From JACVRW01 sp963771715 (lineage in GTDB: Bacteria > Actinomycetota > Thermoleophilia > Solirubrobacterales > Thermoleophilaceae), in assembly GCA_963771715.1 (NCBI GenBank), contig CAVYUQ010000007.1, forward strand, positions 1 through 64,000: a stretch of 64,000 bases of DNA, given 5' to 3'. Under the pieces are notes generated by a model. That model had not been told where the DNA came from. It searched no databases and saw only the letters and a list, made by a program, of their open reading frames with translations. Within the stretch, counting starts at the first letter, position 1. Every line of letters begins with the position of its first letter. Positions 37,569-47,524 of this stretch are shown here, one piece after another. The position numbers were made by a program, and so were the translations under genes.

Positions 37569-38413
37569 GCGAGGACGTCTCCCGGCTCGAGCTGCGCGAG
37601 GTGCGCGGGCCGTCCGCCCTCGGCGGCGGTTGGCGCCGCTCGCTCGAGCTGCTGTCGCTGATCGCGGTCACCGACTTCAAGCAGACCTACTTCGGCACGG
37701 CGCTGGGCTACGTCTGGTCGATCGCGCGCCCGCTGATGCTGTTCGGCGTCCTCCTGGCGGTGTTCACGCAGGTCTTCCGGATCGGCGACGACGTCCCGAA
37801 CTATGCGGTGCTCCTGCTGTTCAACATCGTGCTGTTCAGCTTCTTCCAGGAGGCCACGCTCACGGCGGTCTACTCCGTGGTCAACCAGGAGTCGGTGGTC
37901 AGGAAGACGCAGTTCCCGCGGCTCGTCATCCCGGTTGCCGTGGTCGTCACCGGCCTGTTCAACCTGGGGCTGAACCTGATCGTCGTATTCGTGTTCATCC
38001 TCGCCTGGGGGATCGACCCGACCTGGAGCTGGCTCCTGCTGTCGGTGACCCTCACGCTGCTGTTCGTGCTCACCACGGCCGTGTCAATGATCGTGTCGTC
38101 CCTGTACCCGCGCTTCCGCGACACCGCGATCATCTGGGGCGTGGCCGCCACCGTGCTGTTCTACGGCAGCCCGCTCCTGTACCCGGCCGAGGTGGCGCCC
38201 GACTCGCTTCAGGGCGTGATGCAGCTCAATCCGCTCGCGCCGATCTTCGAGCTCGCGCGTGTGTGGGTGATCGACCCGACCGCCCCCGGCCCCCTGGACC
38301 TGGCCGGAGGAGGCGCCGCGCTGGCGGGCGCCGCGGCGATCTACCTGGCCATCTGCGCGTTCGCGCTATGGATCTTCAACCGCGAGGCGCCGCGCATCGC
38401 CGAGCAGCTCTGA
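37565..38413 (+). CDS. Polysaccharide ABC exporter permease (Wzm/TagG-like)
   Basis: 282 residues with six membrane segments, ABC2_membrane type. The N-terminal amphipathic part LLSLIAVTDFKQTYFGTALG leads into VWSIARPLMLFGVLLAVFTQ; FSFFQEATLTAVYSVVNQES and RFRDTAIIWGVAATVLFYGS with PLLYPAE are conserved in Wzm. Starts at GTG 37565, coupled to the ATPase. With the Wzx/Wzy pair 8 kb upstream it gives the locus two export routes, so two polymers, or one polymer and one decorated lipid, may be made. Confidence 0.93.
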   Translation: MSEDVSRLELREVRGPSALGGGWRRSLELLSLIAVTDFKQTYFGTALGYVWSIARPLMLFGVLLAVFTQVFRIGDDVPNYAVLLLFNIVLFSFFQEATLTAVYSVVNQESVVRKTQFPRLVIPVAVVVTGLFNLGLNLIVVFVFILAWGIDPTWSWLLLSVTLTLLFVLTTAVSMIVSSLYPRFRDTAIIWGVAATVLFYGSPLLYPAEVAPDSLQGVMQLNPLAPIFELARVWVIDPTAPGPLDLAGGGAALAGAAAIYLAICAFALWIFNREAPRIAEQL

Positions 38414-38419
38414 GCCGGC

Positions 38420-41102
38420 TCAGGACCTGAGGAACTTCTCGAGACGCTCCATCAGGGCGTCGTCGAAGGACTCGTCCCAGTCGCGGCTCCAGTTCACGCG
38501 GGCACCGGACACGCGGCGCTCGCTGTCCCCGACGCCGGCCACCGCCTCGCGAAGCCCCGCCACGATGCTCTCGAGCCCCGGCTCCACGGCGATGAGGTTG
38601 GGTGAGATCGCGGCGAGCGCGTCGGCGCTCTTGGTCTCGAAGGTGTTCGTGACCGTGAGCATGCCCGCGGCGGCCATCTCGATCGGCGCGAGGCTCGGAT
38701 GCGGCGTGTACATGAGCGCCAGCCCGACGTCGTGCTCGCGCAGCAGCTCGGCGTAGCCGGCCTGGTCGCGGCGCGGCACCAGCTGGAGCGCCGCGCCGCT
38801 GCCGAGCTGAATCGTCCGGCCCGCGCCGACCGTGCCGATCCCGTAGAGCTCCCATCCCCCGCGCAGCACGCCCTCCTGGAGCGCGCGGCTGAGCGCGAGC
38901 GCGCCCAGCTCGAACATGTTGCGCGCGGCGTGCTCCTCCGGCCGCGCGTAGAAGAGCAGCCTGCGGGTCCGGCGCCGCGCGAGCTCCTCGGCGGGCGGGG
39001 GCTCGACGTCCGTGATGGCGTTCTGGAACGCCTCGGACGCTGCGTCGCCCGCCTTCGCGCCGGCCTCGTAGACCCCGAGCCGCCGCTCGCGGAACCAGTC
39101 GCGAAGGAGCGCGGTCGAGAACAGCGCGTGGTGCGGGAACGTGTACGACTCGCTGGCCAGCGCCGCCAGGCTCCCCATCGGGAACGTGAACGGCTCGTAC
39201 TCCTGGATCAGGTAGAGGAAGCGCTCGTCGTCGCGGCCGGCGAGCGCGTGCCTGGCCAGGTGCGCGGTCCACCAGGTGGTGGCGATGAAGCGGTCCGTGC
39301 GGCTCACCTCGATCCCGGGCGACTCGCGCCCGAACGCCACCTCCACGCTGTCGAACAGGCCGTCGAGCCCGCTGTAGGCCTCCACCGTTCTCCTCCACGA
39401 GGGCGGCAGCGGGCCCACGGGGTCGACCGTCACGATGCGCACGCGCAGGCCGCGCTCGGCGAGGCGGCGCGCCAGGTTGAGCTTGCCTATGTAGCCGCCG
39501 AAGAAGTGCTCGAGGTCGATCGTCGGGATCAGGAGGTTGACCCGCTCCGGAGCGTCGTCGCGCGGCGCGAGGTCGAGCGGCGCGAGCTTCTCGTGGATCA
39601 CCCGCAGCGTGGGCGGCTCGGGGCCGCGGCTGCCCGGCTTGAGCGCGAGCCGCGACGGAGGCCGGGCGTCGAGCCGCAGCCGCCGCGGCGGCGCTCCCGA
39701 GCGGGTGGTGGCGCCGAGCGCGCGGCGCCACGCGAAGCCGAAGAAGAGCCCGAGCTCGGCGCCGAGCGTCTCCGGCCTGCCGAGCAGCTCGCGGGTCGCG
39801 CGTGCCGCGAGCCAGCCGAGCGGAAGCAGCGAGCGGTCGGCGCGCATGAAGCGGTCGAGCGCCCGGCGCTTCGCCGGCGCCATCGCGTCGCCGCAGCGGA
39901 GCTTCAGGATCGTGGTGAACTGGAGCAGCCGGCACGCGTCCACGAAGTAGGTGAGCCGCCAGAGCCCGACGCGGGCGCGCAGAGGCCGGCGCCAGCCGCG
40001 CACGCGGTCGCCGAGGCGCGTCATCCGGTTCGCCTCGGCGTGTCCGAGCACCGCGTCCCCGTGCTGGACGTAGTCGTAGAGCGCGCGCGGGACGAACCTC
40101 ACGTCGCCGCGCGCCAGCGCGGTCAGGCCGAGCCAGTGGTCGTGGAAGTGGTGGAACTGGCCGGGCGGGAACGGCAGCGCGTCGGCGAGCAGGTCGCGCC
40201 GGAACAGCGAGGCCGCGCCCGTGATCGAGTTCGCCATCAGCACCGACGCGATGTCGTCGTGGTTGTTGCGCCGCTCCTGCCAGTAGGTGCCGGCCAGGAG
40301 CTCGCCGTCCTCGTCGACGATGCGGGCGTCGCTGTACACGAGCTGCGCGGCGCCGATCTCGCTCAGCAGGGTCTCGAGCTTGTCCTCGTCCCAGCGGTCG
40401 TCCTGGTCGGCGAGCGCGACGTAGTCCGCCTCGGCGGGCACGAGCGAGAGCGCCCGCTCGAAGTTCCTGTAGAAGCCGATGCGCTCAGGTGAGCGAGACA
40501 CGACGAAGCGCGGATCGTCAGCGAGCTCGTCCTCGATCTCGGCCCAGCGCTCCGGGCTCGTGCAGTCGTCGCTGATCACGCACACCCAGTTGCGGTGTGT
40601 CTGCGCGCGAAGCGACTCGAGCTGACGGCGCAACAGCGCGGGCGGCGGCTCGTGCGTGGCCATGCAGATCACGACGAAGGGCCCGGCGGTCGGCTCCGGC
40701 GGGCTGCAGCTCGAGCGGCGCCTGCGGCGCCACGATGCTCACCTGCCCGAGCTGCGCTACGGCCTCCGATCCATCCTCCAGGCGAGCACGGAGGACCAGC
40801 TCGAGCTCCTTGCCGGGCTCCGCCGCGGCCACCGGGACGACCGCCCAGAAGCCGCTCATCAGGCTCCCGGGAGGCGGCTCCGGCGAGAGCACCTCGAGCA
40901 CGTCCCCGCGCGGCATGCCCTGCGCGCTCGCCCGGATTACCTCGCCGTCCAGGACCAGCTCGAGCTCGCGGACGGGCGCGGCGCGCGACACGCACCAGCC
41001 GCATGCGAACAGCGCGCTGCCGCGCCCGGGCGCGACCGTGCGCGGGAGCGGGAAGTCGAGCGAGGCGACGAGCTCCTGAGTCAGGCGGCTCACCCTACAC
41101 AC
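38420..41102 (-). CDS. Multi-domain glycosyltransferase: beta-domain + GT2 + WsaF/GT4-like, frame break
   Basis: About 890 residues once joined. The first 125 residues (VSRLTQELVASLDFPLPRTV to AQLGQVSIVAP) look like a beta-sandwich. The frame changes by one base at about 40691-40712, and reading resumes at TAGPFVVICMATHEPPP, the first strand of a GT2 domain with ISDDCTSPERW, ALADQDDRWDEDKLE and FHHFHDHWLGLTALA. From about residue 480 on is a rhamnosyltransferase WsaF-like GT-B unit: LIPTIDLEHFFGGYIGKLNL, LIQEYEPFTFPMGSLA and ALMYTPHPSLAPIEMAAAGM. Start GTG 41102 or 41093. Two transferase sites suggest it adds two linked sugars. Confidence 0.78.
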
Positions 41103-41140
41103 GCCTCGATTCGCTCCGGGCCCTGCTAAGGATTGCCCGC

Positions 41141-43218
41141 GTGCGCCTCATCGCCGCCAGCTATTCGGGTGTGCTCGGCGGCGCTGAGCGCATCCTCCTC
41201 GACTTCGCAGCGGGCCTCCCCGAGCCACCCGAGCTCGCGCTGCCGGAGGGGCCGGTGGCGGAGGAGGCGAGGGCGCGCGGCCTCGGGGTCTTCGAGCTGC
41301 GCGAGCGCAGCCTCGTGCTGCGCGCAGGCACCCGGGACCGGGTGGCGGCGCCGCTCAGGCTCGCCGGGCACGCCGCCGAGCTGCGTGCGCTGATCGCGAG
41401 CGCGCAGCCCGACGCCGTGATCGCGTGGGGAATGCGCACCGGCATCGCGATGTCGGCCGCGCTCGCGGGCGGACGCCCCGCTGCCGATGATGCTTCATCA
41501 CCACGACCTGCTTCCCGGCCCGCTGGTCGGCGCGCGCCGTGCGCGCCGCGGCCGGGCGCGCATCGCTGGTGGTGGCCCTGTCGGAGTGCGTGGCGCGCGA
41601 CCTCGATCCCGAGGGCGCGCTCGGCGCACGCCTCCGAATCGTGCGGCCGGGCGTGGACCTCGAGCGCTTCGGCGCGCGCGAGGCGCGCCCGAGGGCGCGC
41701 ACGCCGTGGCGGCGCCGAGCGCGACTGCACCGCGCTGGTGCTCGGCGCGATCGAGCCCTGGAAGCGCCCGGACCTGGCTCTCGAGGCGACCGCTCTCGCC
41801 GCGCGCGAGCTGCCCGGGCTGCGCGTGCGGCTGGTGGGCGAGCCGCTCGGCCCCGACGGGCACGAGCTCTTGGCGCGCCTTCGCGAGCGCGCGGAGCGGC
41901 CGGACCTGCGCGGCCGGGTGGAGCTGGTGGGGCGCGTCGCCGACCCCGAGCGCGAGCTGGCTGCGGCGGACTGCCTGCTGCACTGCGCGGACGCCGAGCC
42001 GTACGGCCTGGTGGTGGCCGAGGCGATGGCCAGCGGCCTGCCGGTGGTGGCGCCGGGCGCATGCGGGCCCGCCGAGATCCTCGAGCCGGACTGCGGACGC
42101 TCGTACCCGCCGGGCAGCGCCTCCGCGGCCGCCGCCGCGCTGGTGGAGGTCCTCTCGGATCCCGCCGAGTCGGCGCGGATGGGGTCGGCGGCGCGCGCCG
42201 CGGCCGAGCGGCGCCTCGACGCGCGCGCGACGCAGGCGCTCTACGCCGATCTCGTCGACGAGCTGCGCCCGGGCCGCGCGCGTGTGCGCCGCCGCCAGGA
42301 GGCCGACGCCGCCGGCTCGGAGCTCGCGATCGTGACCGTGTTGCACAACTCCGAGCCCGAGCTCGCGACGCTGCTCGCCTCGCTCGAGCGCCACCTGCCC
42401 GCCGCCCAGGTTGTGGTGGTCGACTCGGGCTCCTCCGACGGCGGCGCCGAGCTCGCGCGGGGCTGGGCCGGCGGTGCGGCGCAGGTGCTCGAGCTGGGTG
42501 AGAACGTGGGCTTCGGGCGCGGCGTGAACGCCGGGCTCGCGCTGGTGGAGCGCCCGGTCACGGCGCTGCTGAACCCCGACGTGGAGCTGCTCGACGCGTC
42601 GCTCGCGGCGGCCGGCCGCGAGGCGCTCCGCGATCCGGAGCGGCTGATCGCGCCGCTCGTCCTGCGGCCGGACGGCTCGCGGGAGGACAACGCCCAGCTC
42701 GAGCCGGGCAGCCTCGCCCTGGTCGGGCACGCGCTCGTGCCGGGTGCGGCGCTCCCGCAGGGACTGGCCGCGCGCGCCGAGCCGTGGCGTGCCCGCCGTC
42801 CGCGCGGAGGTCGGGTGGGCGGTCGCATCGTGTCTGGTGGCGCGCACCGAGCTGCTGCGGCGGCTCGGCCCGTTCGACGAGCGGACCTTCATGTACGCCG
42901 AGGATCTCGAGCTCGGCCTGCGCGCCCGCGACGCGGGAGTGGGCACGCTCTTCTGGCCGGCCGCGCGCGTGGTGCACACCGGCGGCCATTCGGCGCGAAC
43001 GCGCCTTCGGCGGCGAGCCCTTCGAGCTGCTCGCCGGGCGTCGCCGGGAGGTCGTGCGCGCACGGCGCGGCGCGGGCCGCGCACGCCTGGACGACGCGTT
43101 GCAGCTCGCCACCTTCTCCGATCGCCTGGTGCTGAAGCGACTCGCGGGGCGCCCGGCGAACCGCGAGCGCCGCCAGCTGGCGGCGCTGCTGAGCTACCTG
43201 CTCGGGCGCCGCGCGTAG
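41141..43218 (+). CDS. Fused GT4-GT2 glycosyltransferase, five frame breaks
   Basis: About 690 residues when joined. N-terminal GT4: MRLIAASYSGVLGGAERILL (GTG 41141), LPMMLHHHDLLPGPLVG, LVVALSECVARDL, VLGAIEPWKRPDLALEA and PYGLVVAEAMASGLPVVAPG. C-terminal GT2 from about residue 385: LAIVTVLHNSEPELATLLAS, VVVDSGSSDGG, GVNAGLALVERPVTALLNPD and, after a break, RTFMYAEDLELGLRARDAG. Frame changes, each of one extra base, are at about 41476-41479 (a CCCC run), 41533-41540, 41690-41715, 42784-42792 and 42990-43000. No break loses a motif. The GT4 and GT2 parts are in the same frame across the junction, so the fusion is real. Confidence 0.78.
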
Positions 43219-44409
43219 TACAGGGAACCGGGCCGCCGGCTCTGGGCGGGCCGGCGCTCGGCGTGCATCTCGCCCTCTCCGCGCTCGACACCTCGCGAGC
43301 GCAGGGCGGCGTCGACCTCGCGCTTCAGCGCCTCGCGGAACACGAGCGTGTCGAAGCGCGCCGCGTTTTCCACGCAGGCCCGCGGATCCACCGCCTCGGC
43401 GTCGAAGCGAGACACGGCGTCGGCCAGCTCGGCCTCACCGCCGTCCCAGAAGCAGCCGGTCTGGCCGTCGAGGACCGTTTCGAGCAGCCCGCCTCCGGCA
43501 CGCGCTATCACCGGGCGGCCAGCGGCCTGCGCCTCCACCGCCGCGATCCCGAACTCCTCCATGCTCGTCACGACGAAGGCGCGGCAGCTCGCCATCAGCT
43601 GCGCGGCGTGGGCATCGGTCACACGGCCCGTGAACGTGACGTTCGGCCCGGCGATTCGCGACAGCCGCCGCCGGTCGGGGCCGTCGCCCGCCACCACCAG
43701 CGGAAGCCCGAGCGCGTTGAACGCGCGGATCGCCGTGTCGATGCGCTTGTGCGACACGAGCTCGGAGAGCACCAGGTAGTGCTCGCCCACCGGGCCCTGG
43801 CTGGAAGCGCTCCGTGGCCACCGGCGGATACACGATGCGCGACTCGCGCCCGAAGTAGGACGTGATGCGCGCCTGGGTGATGCGCGAGTTCGTCAGGTAG
43901 CGGTCCACCCGCTGCGCCGCGATCCAGTCCCATTCGCGCCAGCGCCGGAAGAGGCCGCGCAGCGCCGCGCGCGACAGCGGGTCGCGCCGCTCCGCCAGCG
44001 TGCGGTGGCGCTCGTTCCAGGCGTATCGAAACGGGTTGTGGCAGTAGCACACGTGCGTCGTGCGGTCCCCGCAGATGACCGCGTGCGCCCACGCGCTCGA
44101 GCTCGAGATCACCACGTCGTAGCCCGAGAGGTCGAACGACTCGATCGCGGCCGGGTACAGCGGCAGCAGCGCCCGGAACGTGTTGGCGTTGGGCCGCAGG
44201 CGCTGGAGGAAGGAGGTGTGGATCTTGCGGTGCGCGAACAGGCCCTCCGTGCCCCGCTCGTTGTAGACCGGCGTGAACACGTCCGCGTCCGGCCACAGGT
44301 TGCACATCTCGAGGAAGACGCGGTCAGCGCCGCGCACGCTGACGAGGAAGTCGTGCACGAGCGCGACCCGTTGGGGTGCGTCCGTGCCTGGCGAGCCGAT
44401 CCGGTCCAC
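43194..44409 (-). CDS. GT4 glycosyltransferase, mannosyltransferase-like, frame break
   Basis: About 405 residues. N-terminal GT-B half: RVALVHDFLVSVRGADRVFL, DADVFTPVYNERG, TTHVCYCHNPFRYAWNERHR. The frame changes at about 43787-43795 (one extra G) after IVYPPVATERFQPGP, and resumes YLVLSELVSHKRIDTAIRAF, LVVAGDGPDRRRL and SMEEFGIAAVEAQAAGRPVI, the nucleotide-sugar half with its E-x7-E pattern. This is the layout of WbaZ/WcaI-type mannosyl- and related transferases. The GTG at 44409 has TAGACT ending eight bases upstream. Overlaps the fused GT gene by 25 bases at the 3' end. Confidence 0.82.
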
Positions 44410-44487
44410 GGCCGCGCAGTCTAAGGGCGAGGGCCGCTGGCACGGTGCCCGGCGGCGACAGCCGGCTGCCGCTACGCTGTGCCGCCT

Positions 44488-44895
44488 ATGCGCCGCCGCC
44501 TCACCGCCGCACTCGCGGCCATGGCCCTGCTCGCCGCGCCCGCGGGGGCCCTCGCGCAGAGCGCCGGCGACGAGCAGTACTCCGACCCGTTCGGCGACGT
44601 GGGCGAACCCTCGCAGGACCAGGGGACCTCGAACGGGTCCCCGGCGCCCGCCGGCGAACCGGCGGGCGAGCCGGCCGCGGCCGAGTCCCAGGCGGCCGCC
44701 GATCCCGGCAACGAGAGCGCGCTGCCGCGCACCGGCTTCCCCGCCGCGCTCAGCGCGCTGCTCGGCGCCCTGCTCCTCGGCGCAGGCGTCTCGATGCGGC
44801 GCCGCGCCCAGCCGGCGGGAGCGCTCCCGCCGTGGCTCGTACCCGCCCGATCACGCAGGGGCCGGTTCGGTGCGCGACGGCGATTCCGCCGTTAG
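44488..44895 (+). CDS. Small secreted protein with LPxTG-type wall-sorting signal
   Basis: 135 residues. A signal peptide (MRRRLTAALAAMALLAAPAG, cleaved near ALAQ) precedes a low-complexity region rich in Asp, Glu, Pro, Gly and Ala (GEPAGEPAAAESQAAADPG). Then comes LPRTG, a hydrophobic stretch AALSALLGALLLGAG and a basic tail MRRR, the order of a sortase substrate. About 30 further basic residues follow the tail, which is unusual. ATG 44488 fits TACGCT ending nine bases upstream. It lies between glycosyltransferase genes and overlaps the next by 26 bases. No sortase gene is in the window. Confidence 0.7.
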   Translation: MRRRLTAALAAMALLAAPAGALAQSAGDEQYSDPFGDVGEPSQDQGTSNGSPAPAGEPAGEPAAAESQAAADPGNESALPRTGFPAALSALLGALLLGAGVSMRRRAQPAGALPPWLVPARSRRGRFGARRRFRR

Positions 44896-45928
44896 CGCGC
44901 AGGTCGCGATCAACGCGCGGGCCGCGGTCAGGGTCAGGACCGGTGGGGTCGAGCGCGTGGCCGGCGAGCTGGCCGCGCGCCTGCCCGCGCTTCGGCCGCA
45001 GCGATATCGCGTGGTCGCGCCCCGGCCCGCGCTCGCCCATCGCGCCGGCCACGCGTGGGAGCAGGCGCTGCTGCCGCTCGCCGCGCGCCACGCCGAGCTG
45101 ATCCTCTCGCCCGCCAACACCGCGCCCCTGGCGGGCGGGCGCAACGTCGTCTACGTGCATGACCTGGCGCCGCTGCGCGAGCCGGCCTGGTTCGGGCGCG
45201 CCTACGGCGCCTGGCACCGGTTCGCGCTGCGCCGGATCGCGGCCCGAGCGCTGCTGCTGCTGGTGCCCTCCGAGTTCGTCGCGCGCGAGCTCCACGACCT
45301 GCTCGGGGTCGAGCCCGATCGCGTGCGCGTGGTGCCGCCCGGCGTGGGCTCCCAGCTGACGCCCGCGGCCGGACCGCGCCCGGCCGGGCTCGACAAGCCC
45401 TACGTGCTGGCGCTCGGAACGCCGAGCGCTCGCAAGAACCTCGGGCTGCTCGACCGCGTGGCGCCGCGGCTCCGCGGCGCGGGCCTGGAGACGGTGATCG
45501 CGGGCTCCGGGCGCCACTACCTGCGCGACGAGGCGGCCGCCCCGAACGCGGAGGGGCCGGGCGCGCGCCGGCTCGGCTACGTCGACGAGGCGGACCTCCC
45601 CGCCCTGTACGCGCACGCCGAGGTGCTCGCGATGCCGTCCCTCTACGAGGGCTTCGGCCTGCCGTGCATCGAGGCGATGGCGTGCGGCACGCCGGTGGTG
45701 GCGGCCGACCGCGCCGCGCTGCCCGAGGCCTGCGGCGGCGCGGCGCTGCTCGCCGATCCCGACGACCCGGACGCCTTCGCCGCGGCGCTCCTCGAGGCCG
45801 CCGGGTCGGATCGCGAACGGCTGATCGAGGCGGGCCGCGCGCGCGCCGCCAGCCTCAGCTGGCGGCGCAGCGCGGAGCTCGTGGACGCCGCGATCGAGAG
45901 CCTGCTCCGCGTCAGGGCTGGTAGTTGA
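44870..45928 (+). CDS. GT4 family glycosyltransferase
   Basis: 352 residues with both GT-B halves intact. VAINARAAVRVRTGGVERVA is the first strand and glycine loop; NVVYVHDLAPLREPAWFG follows. YVLALGTPSARKNLGLLDRV and VLAMPSLYEGFGLPCIEAMA with ACGTPVVAADRAALPE carry the conserved E-x7-E of the nucleotide site. The start GTG 44870 lies inside the LPxTG gene; no better start is visible. Mannosyl- or rhamnosyltransferase activity is likely, the exact linkage is not known. Its end overlaps the convergent PhoD-like gene by 17 bases. Confidence 0.85.
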   Translation: MRDGDSAVSAQVAINARAAVRVRTGGVERVAGELAARLPALRPQRYRVVAPRPALAHRAGHAWEQALLPLAARHAELILSPANTAPLAGGRNVVYVHDLAPLREPAWFGRAYGAWHRFALRRIAARALLLLVPSEFVARELHDLLGVEPDRVRVVPPGVGSQLTPAAGPRPAGLDKPYVLALGTPSARKNLGLLDRVAPRLRGAGLETVIAGSGRHYLRDEAAAPNAEGPGARRLGYVDEADLPALYAHAEVLAMPSLYEGFGLPCIEAMACGTPVVAADRAALPEACGGAALLADPDDPDAFAAALLEAAGSDRERLIEAGRARAASLSWRRSAELVDAAIESLLRVRAGS

Positions 45929-47486
45929 GGACCACCGGGCCGCACGGGTTCCCCCCGTCCGTCTGCGGCTGGCCGTCGATTCCCTTCGGCGTGATCGTGA
46001 GCTTGCTCCCGGTCACGGTCACCTGGCCGTAGCTGAACTGGTTCAGGATCGAGCACTGCATCCCGACGCCGGCCGGCGGCTGGGGCGTGAGGAAGAACTG
46101 GTCCACCAGCGCGCCGGTGCCCGTCTGCCCGGTCGCCTGGTCGATCTCCAGCCCGAAGTTCGCGGTCGCCACCGGGCCCACGATCACGTCGAGGATGCCG
46201 CTGTTCTTGGCACCGCCGTTCTCGAGCGTCTGGAAACGGGCGTCGTTGATGAGCGTGGCGTGCACGTCCGTGGTCAGGAAGATCACGTTCTTCACGTTCT
46301 GGAGCCTCTTGAGAACACGCTGACGCTCGGCCTCGTAGCCCTCCCAGCGGTCATACGGCAGGATGTAGTACTGCTGGATCGGCATCTCGTTCATGATCAC
46401 CTTGAAGCGCGCCGTCGACTGCTTGACCTCGCGCAGGAAGGTGGCGAGCTGGCGCTTGCCCAGGAACGTGCGGTTCGGGCTGCGGATCGCGTCGAGGCAG
46501 GCCTGTGACACGGGCTGGGCCAGCGACGGCGTGAGCAACGAGAACGTGGTACGGGTGCTCTGCGGTGCCGTGGGCGCCAGGTCCGGCTCGCCTGTCTGCG
46601 GGTTGTCGCAAACGTGGTTCGCGTCCGCGTTCGCGCTGCGGAAGGAGCGCTCGTCGAGGAAGAACAGCTCCAGGTTGCGGCCCCAGCGAACGGTCCTGTA
46701 GAGGCCGTTGCTCTCGCTCCATGTGACCGGCGCGTAGTCACGGAACGCGCGCGCGCCGCGCTTGTAGAGCGTGCCGCCGCTGATGTTCACGTTGTTGTCG
46801 AACGAGTTCTCGGCGGGCGAGAAGTCGTTTACGAACTCGTGGTCGTCCCAGTGCGAGTAGAAGCCGGCCGAGCGGCGCAGCGCCCGTAGGCTGCGGTTGC
46901 CGAGGTTGACCTTGTACTTGGCCCACTTCTGCCTCACGCTCAGCGCGATCGGATTGAGCCGGCCCGGCACCTCGCTGTCCGAGTAGATGGTGTCGCCGAG
47001 CATCACGTTGAAGTCGTTGCGCTCCGCCTTCATGCGGCGCAGCACGCCGCCGTCGTTCCAGAACGGCGCGGTCTTGCCCGGCTCGGGGTTGAAGTCCTGG
47101 TCACCGCTCCACGCGAACTCGACCGTCGCGTCCGCCGTGGGCTTCGGCGCCGTTACGAACTTGCCCACGTCGCTTCGCCGGCCGCGGCGGACGAATCGGA
47201 ACCAGTAGCGCCTGTTTGCCTTCAGGCCCGTCACGTTCCGCTGAACGGTGTTGTCGCGGCTCCTGCGCGCCCGCACGGAATAACGCTTGGCGTTCCTGAA
47301 TCTGCGGTTGGTCGCCACCACGAGCGAGTACCTGCCGCTCTTGTTCGCCTTGCCCCAGAGCTTGGCGCTGGAGGCGGTGACCTCTCCGGCCGTGACTCCG
47401 TATTTGAATCCCTTGGCGCCCAGCGCTGGAGGCGCGAGCAGGAGGGTGGCGGCGACGGCGAGCAGAAGAGCGCGGGCGTAGTTCAT
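45912..47486 (-). CDS. Exported PhoD-like metallophosphatase
   Basis: 524 residues with a signal peptide (YARALLLAVAATLLLAPPAL). A fibronectin-III-like domain (GVTAGEVTASSAKLWGKANK to YWFRFVRRG) precedes the PhoD catalytic domain, with metal ligands in FAWSGDQDFNP, MLGDTIYSD, YSHWDDHEFVNDF and FLTTDVHATLIND. Alkaline phosphatase D proteins are secreted phosphodiesterases that act on phosphate esters and teichoic acids. ATG 47486 was chosen because TAGGAT ends seven bases before it, while the ATG at 47495 lies within that hexamer. The twin-Arg signal usual for PhoD is not seen. Confidence 0.87.
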   Translation of the reverse strand: MNYARALLLAVAATLLLAPPALGAKGFKYGVTAGEVTASSAKLWGKANKSGRYSLVVATNRRFRNAKRYSVRARRSRDNTVQRNVTGLKANRRYWFRFVRRGRRSDVGKFVTAPKPTADATVEFAWSGDQDFNPEPGKTAPFWNDGGVLRRMKAERNDFNVMLGDTIYSDSEVPGRLNPIALSVRQKWAKYKVNLGNRSLRALRRSAGFYSHWDDHEFVNDFSPAENSFDNNVNISGGTLYKRGARAFRDYAPVTWSESNGLYRTVRWGRNLELFFLDERSFRSANADANHVCDNPQTGEPDLAPTAPQSTRTTFSLLTPSLAQPVSQACLDAIRSPNRTFLGKRQLATFLREVKQSTARFKVIMNEMPIQQYYILPYDRWEGYEAERQRVLKRLQNVKNVIFLTTDVHATLINDARFQTLENGGAKNSGILDVIVGPVATANFGLEIDQATGQTGTGALVDQFFLTPQPPAGVGMQCSILNQFSYGQVTVTGSKLTITPKGIDGQPQTDGGNPCGPVVLNYQP

Positions 47487-47524
47487 GGGCGCCATCCTAT
47501 GCGCCGGTAGGCTCCCGCTTGCAA

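Noticed and set aside
38699..40492. A 597-codon open frame on the plus strand opposite the multi-domain glycosyltransferase
   Set aside because: Composition rich in Arg, Glu and Ala without any motif; the opposite strand has clear GT2 and WsaF-like domains.
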